This document shows, in pieces, positions 39,798 through 41,457 of a stretch of 41,457 nt of DNA. The position numbers and the translations under genes are program-made. The stretch spans positions 1-41,457 of the forward strand of contig NZ_BOON01000067.1 in the NCBI RefSeq assembly GCF_016863255.1. The letters are read 5' to 3'. Position 1 is the first letter of the stretch. Every line of letters starts with the position of its first letter. This DNA is from Planosporangium mesophilum (GTDB taxonomy: Bacteria; Actinomycetota; Actinomycetes; Mycobacteriales; Micromonosporaceae). A model generated the notes under the pieces. That model saw only the letters and a list, made by a program, of their open reading frames with translations. It did not search any database and was not told where the DNA came from.

Positions 39798-40216
39798 GAG
39801 TTCTTCCCCAACTGGAGAGCGGCCTCGTACGCGGTCTTCGCGCGGTCGACCACGCTGAGATTCGCCTGGTAGCCGCGCTGGGCCATCATCATCTGGGCCA
39901 TCTGGCTGCCGAGGTCGATGTCCGGGTAGCGGACGTAGCCGTTGGCGTCGGCGAGCGGGTGCTCCGGCTCGTACACGAGCCGGCCCTCGGCGTTGCCGCT
40001 CAGGACCGTGCCGCCGACCGCGACGCCGGCGCCCTGGCCGGTCGTGGAGTCGGCCTGGGCCTGCGCGATGACGTAGCGCGCCTGGAACGCGGAGCCGCTG
40101 GTCGGGCTCGCGTTGTTCATGTTCGAGAGGTTGTCGGAGACCGCGTCGAGCCACTTGCGGTACACGGTGAGGCCGGTACCGGCGATGCCGATCGCGCCGA
40201 AGGTGGGCAGGCTCAT
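39794..40216 (-). CDS. flgC: Flagellar proximal rod protein FlgC
   Basis: 140 residues. N-terminal GIAGTGLTVYRKWLDAVSDNLSNMNN and C-terminal MAQMMMAQRGYQANLSVVDRAKTAYEAALQLGK are the rod-protein core helices; the PEHPLADANGYVRYPDID motif is diagnostic for FlgC. Starts 1 nt after the flgB stop. Confidence 0.96.
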   Translation of the reverse strand: MSLPTFGAIGIAGTGLTVYRKWLDAVSDNLSNMNNASPTSGSAFQARYVIAQAQADSTTGQGAGVAVGGTVLSGNAEGRLVYEPEHPLADANGYVRYPDIDLGSQMAQMMMAQRGYQANLSVVDRAKTAYEAALQLGKNS

Positions 40217-40217
40217 C

Positions 40218-40568
40218 TCACGCCGCTCCCTTGATCACGCTGGTCAGCAGCCCGAACTTGCTGTTCATCGCGTTCAGCGCGAGCTGGTACCGCAGGCCGG
40301 TGTCGATGCCGGAGATCGTCTCCTCGTCGAGGTTGACGTTGTTGCCGTCCAGCCGGGTCGGCTCCAGCGAGCGAGCGATGGAGGGCGCCACGCCGGCGGG
40401 GTCGTCGCCGTTGGAGACGGCGGCACCCAGGGCCTGCTCGAAGGAGACCTTGCGGGCGTGGAAGTTGGGCGTCTCGATGTTCGCGATGTTGTCCGCGATG
40501 ACGCGCTGGCGCAGGCTGAGCGCGGAAAGCGCGGTGCGCAGGGTGACGGACGTGACGTCGTCCAGCAT
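40218..40568 (-). CDS. flgB: Flagellar proximal rod protein FlgB
   Basis: 116 residues. The N-terminus LRTALSALSLRQRVIADNIANIETPNFHARKVSFE is the FlgB signature; RLDGNNVNLDEE and LNAMNSKFGLLTSVIKG follow in the C-terminal half. It is the first gene of a twelve-gene operon running to flgE. ATG 40568 is preceded by AAGGGAGCAG. Confidence 0.96.
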   Translation of the reverse strand: MLDDVTSVTLRTALSALSLRQRVIADNIANIETPNFHARKVSFEQALGAAVSNGDDPAGVAPSIARSLEPTRLDGNNVNLDEETISGIDTGLRYQLALNAMNSKFGLLTSVIKGAA

Positions 40569-40648
40569 CGGAGGCTGCTCCCTTCGGCGACGGGGAATGG
40601 GTCGCCGGTCCGTGGCGAGAAGTTGAGCGCTCCGTGCTCGGACATCTC

Positions 40649-40673
40649 ATCGGCAGGGAGCGCAGGGCTTGAA
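40649..40673 (-). promoter_or_regulatory. Probable flagellar-type promoter of the flgB operon
   Basis: On the minus strand: TTCA (40673-40670), 15 nt, GCCGAT (40654-40649). One mismatch in the -35 and one base shorter than the other promoters, but within the N15-17 range and in the expected place, about 75 nt before flgB. Confidence 0.55.
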
Positions 40674-40679
40674 AGGCTT

Positions 40680-40735
40680 CCCGGTTGCCAACCGGGTGCG
40701 GTGACGCCGCCGACGTCTCATCCGACGTCGGCGGC
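40680..40735 (-). terminator. Tandem hairpins ending the upstream unknown gene
   Basis: First a perfect 12-bp stem (40706-40717 / 40724-40735) whose 6-nt loop holds the stop codon of the unknown gene. Then a 7-bp stem (40680-40686 / 40690-40696). Together they separate this gene from the flgB promoter. Confidence 0.7.
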
Positions 40736-41071
40736 CCACCGGGTCAGGGCGAGCACGGCGGCCGCGGATCCGGCCGCCGCGACGCGCAGCTCCGCGGGCA
40801 GAGCGACGGCGTCCCGTTCGCCGTAGAGCACGATCTCGGGTAGGGCGGTGGGTGGCGCGACCGTCGCGACGATGCCCGACAGCGCTTCGCTGAGCTTGGG
40901 AGTGATCTTGTCGACCCCGCGTACGACGAGCGCGAGTTCGGCACCGTCAGCGGCGCCCACGATCTCCAGCGCGGTGGTGAGCACGACCGCGCCGGACCGG
41001 GTGAACCGCTCCGGGTCGATCTCGACGACAACGCGTGCCACGTCGGCCGATGTCCGCTGGTCGTTGTTCAC
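40718..41071 (-). CDS. Unknown protein, 117 aa, with its own flagellar-type promoter
   Basis: I do not recognise the family. GTG 41071 is chosen because it lies 9 nt after the GCCGAC -10 hexamer (leaderless geometry); the frame is open to 41101. The protein starts VNNDQRTSADVARVVVEID and looks like a compact alpha/beta domain: a first strand, a helix TTALEIVGAADG, strand LALVVRGVD, then LPEIVLYGERDAVALP and an alanine-rich C-terminal helix. There is no signal peptide or membrane span. It is monocistronic, bounded by hairpins, and immediately upstream of flgB, so a flagellar regulon role is likely. Confidence 0.65.
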   Translation of the reverse strand: MNNDQRTSADVARVVVEIDPERFTRSGAVVLTTALEIVGAADGAELALVVRGVDKITPKLSEALSGIVATVAPPTALPEIVLYGERDAVALPAELRVAAAGSAAAVLALTRWAADVG

Positions 41072-41080
41072 GCCTGTCCT

Positions 41081-41106
41081 GTCGGCTGGCGAAAAGGGCA
41101 CCTGAG
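41081..41106 (-). promoter_or_regulatory. Flagellar-type promoter of the unknown gene
   Basis: On the minus strand: CTCA (41106-41103), 16 nt, GCCGAC (41086-41081), then 9 nt to GTG 41071. The last -10 base is C instead of T. Confidence 0.65.
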
Positions 41107-41166
41107 GACTTCGGTGGGTGGTGTGTCCCCTGGCGTCCGGCTCGCGCCCCGAGCGCCGGCGTCGGG

Positions 41167-41457
41167 TCAGGCCACGCCGGCGGGCTCGATGGCTGCTGCG
41201 ATGGTGGGGGCCAGCTGCCGCAGCTCCTGGAGCACCCGGTCGTTCTCGTCGTCGGGTACGGCGCCGAGCGCGTCCTCCAGAAGGGGCATCGCGCGCTCGT
41301 CGGAGAACAGCTCGAACGCCATCGCGGCCGCCAGGACGCGCTCACGGGGGGACCGGCCGGGATTGCCGGCCAGTGCCAGCAGCGCGCAGTCCGTCGCGAA
41401 GCCGTGCTCGCGCAGGCGTACCGCCCACTCCATGGCGCGCATGAGCGGCAGGCGCCC
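41167..41457 (-). CDS. Unknown protein, C-terminal part (cut by window end)
   Basis: The frame is open through the right edge of the window, so the start is not seen; an internal ATG is at 41442. The visible 96 residues are helical and leucine/alanine-rich (RAMEWAVRLREHGFATDCALLALAGNPGRSP, AFELFSDERAMPLLEDALG, NDRVLQELRQLAPTIAAAIE), recalling helical-repeat (TPR/HEAT-like) sequence. Family unknown. It ends 60 nt before the promoter of the next gene. Confidence 0.55.
   Translation of the reverse strand, partial: GRLPLMRAMEWAVRLREHGFATDCALLALAGNPGRSPRERVLAAAMAFELFSDERAMPLLEDALGAVPDDENDRVLQELRQLAPTIAAAIEPAGVA

Noticed and set aside
1-41457. tRNA, rRNA, insertion sequences, phage attachment sites or a c-di-GMP riboswitch
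   Set aside because: None recognised by eye on either strand; no transposase-like product and no conserved riboswitch core seen upstream of the operons.

Overview
The window is high-GC DNA with high-GC third codon positions, many GTG starts and 4-base start/stop overlaps (ATGA, GTGA). Together with the gene content this points to a motile, zoospore-forming actinobacterium, most likely of the Micromonosporaceae (Actinoplanes or a relative). The organism assignment is inference: there is no rRNA gene or other taxonomic marker here. Most of the window (about 5.3 to 41.4 kb) is a chemotaxis and flagellar gene cluster.

Layout. (1) 1-5131 is a flank with HldE-like heptose kinase/adenylyltransferase, a 56-residue protein, a family 2 glycosyltransferase, an Rv2629/baeRF-type ribosome factor, a HAD phosphatase and a DUF3140 protein. 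Several of these have GTTY-N14/15-GGGTAW-like promoters of the actinobacterial SigB/SigF stress type. (2) 5277-13195, plus strand: cheA-cheW, an unknown gene, then cheB-cheR-cheY-cheX-cheY-(cheC/X-like). (3) 13471-17960, minus strand: flhA, a FlhF-like protein without a P-loop, a YcgR-like PilZ protein and a small membrane protein. (4) 18105-19385, plus: an EAL-HDOD protein divergent from flhA. (5) 19478-22151, plus: a three-gene diacetamido-uronic acid type sugar-nucleotide operon. (6) 22205-40568, minus: fliM-N-O-P-Q-R-flhB; flbD-motA-motB-fliL; and flgB-flgC-fliE-F-G-H-I-J-lytA-fliK-flgD-flgE. (7) 40718-41457, minus: two unrecognised genes, the last cut by the window edge.

Control. Eight promoters of the form CTCA-N16-GCCGAT (two with one or two deviations) precede the flagellar and chemotaxis transcription units. 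They match the CTCA(N15-17)GCCGAA motif reported for Actinoplanes missouriensis flagellar genes, so a single FliA-like sigma factor probably drives the cluster. At three units the GTG start lies exactly 9 nt after the -10 hexamer, which predicts leaderless mRNAs. The flhA and EAL-HDOD promoters are back to back, with their -35 elements forming a 17-bp inverted repeat.

Function. The cluster encodes basal body and rod (FlgB, FlgC, FliE, FliF), switch (FliG, FliM, FliN), export gate and ATPase (FlhA, FlhB, FliO, FliP, FliQ, FliR, FliH, FliI, FliJ), hook (FlgD, FlgE, FliK), a wall-cutting LytA-like enzyme, stator (MotA, MotB, FliL) and a Bacillus-like chemotaxis set with CheX-type phosphatases rather than CheZ. 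Flagellin, cap, hook-filament junction proteins, FliA, FlgG and chemoreceptors are not in the window. Departures from the usual plan include FliM without an obvious N-terminal CheY-binding motif, FliN with a long extra N-terminal domain, CheA with two CheW-like domains, a nucleotide-binding-dead FlhF relative and sugar genes embedded in the motility locus.
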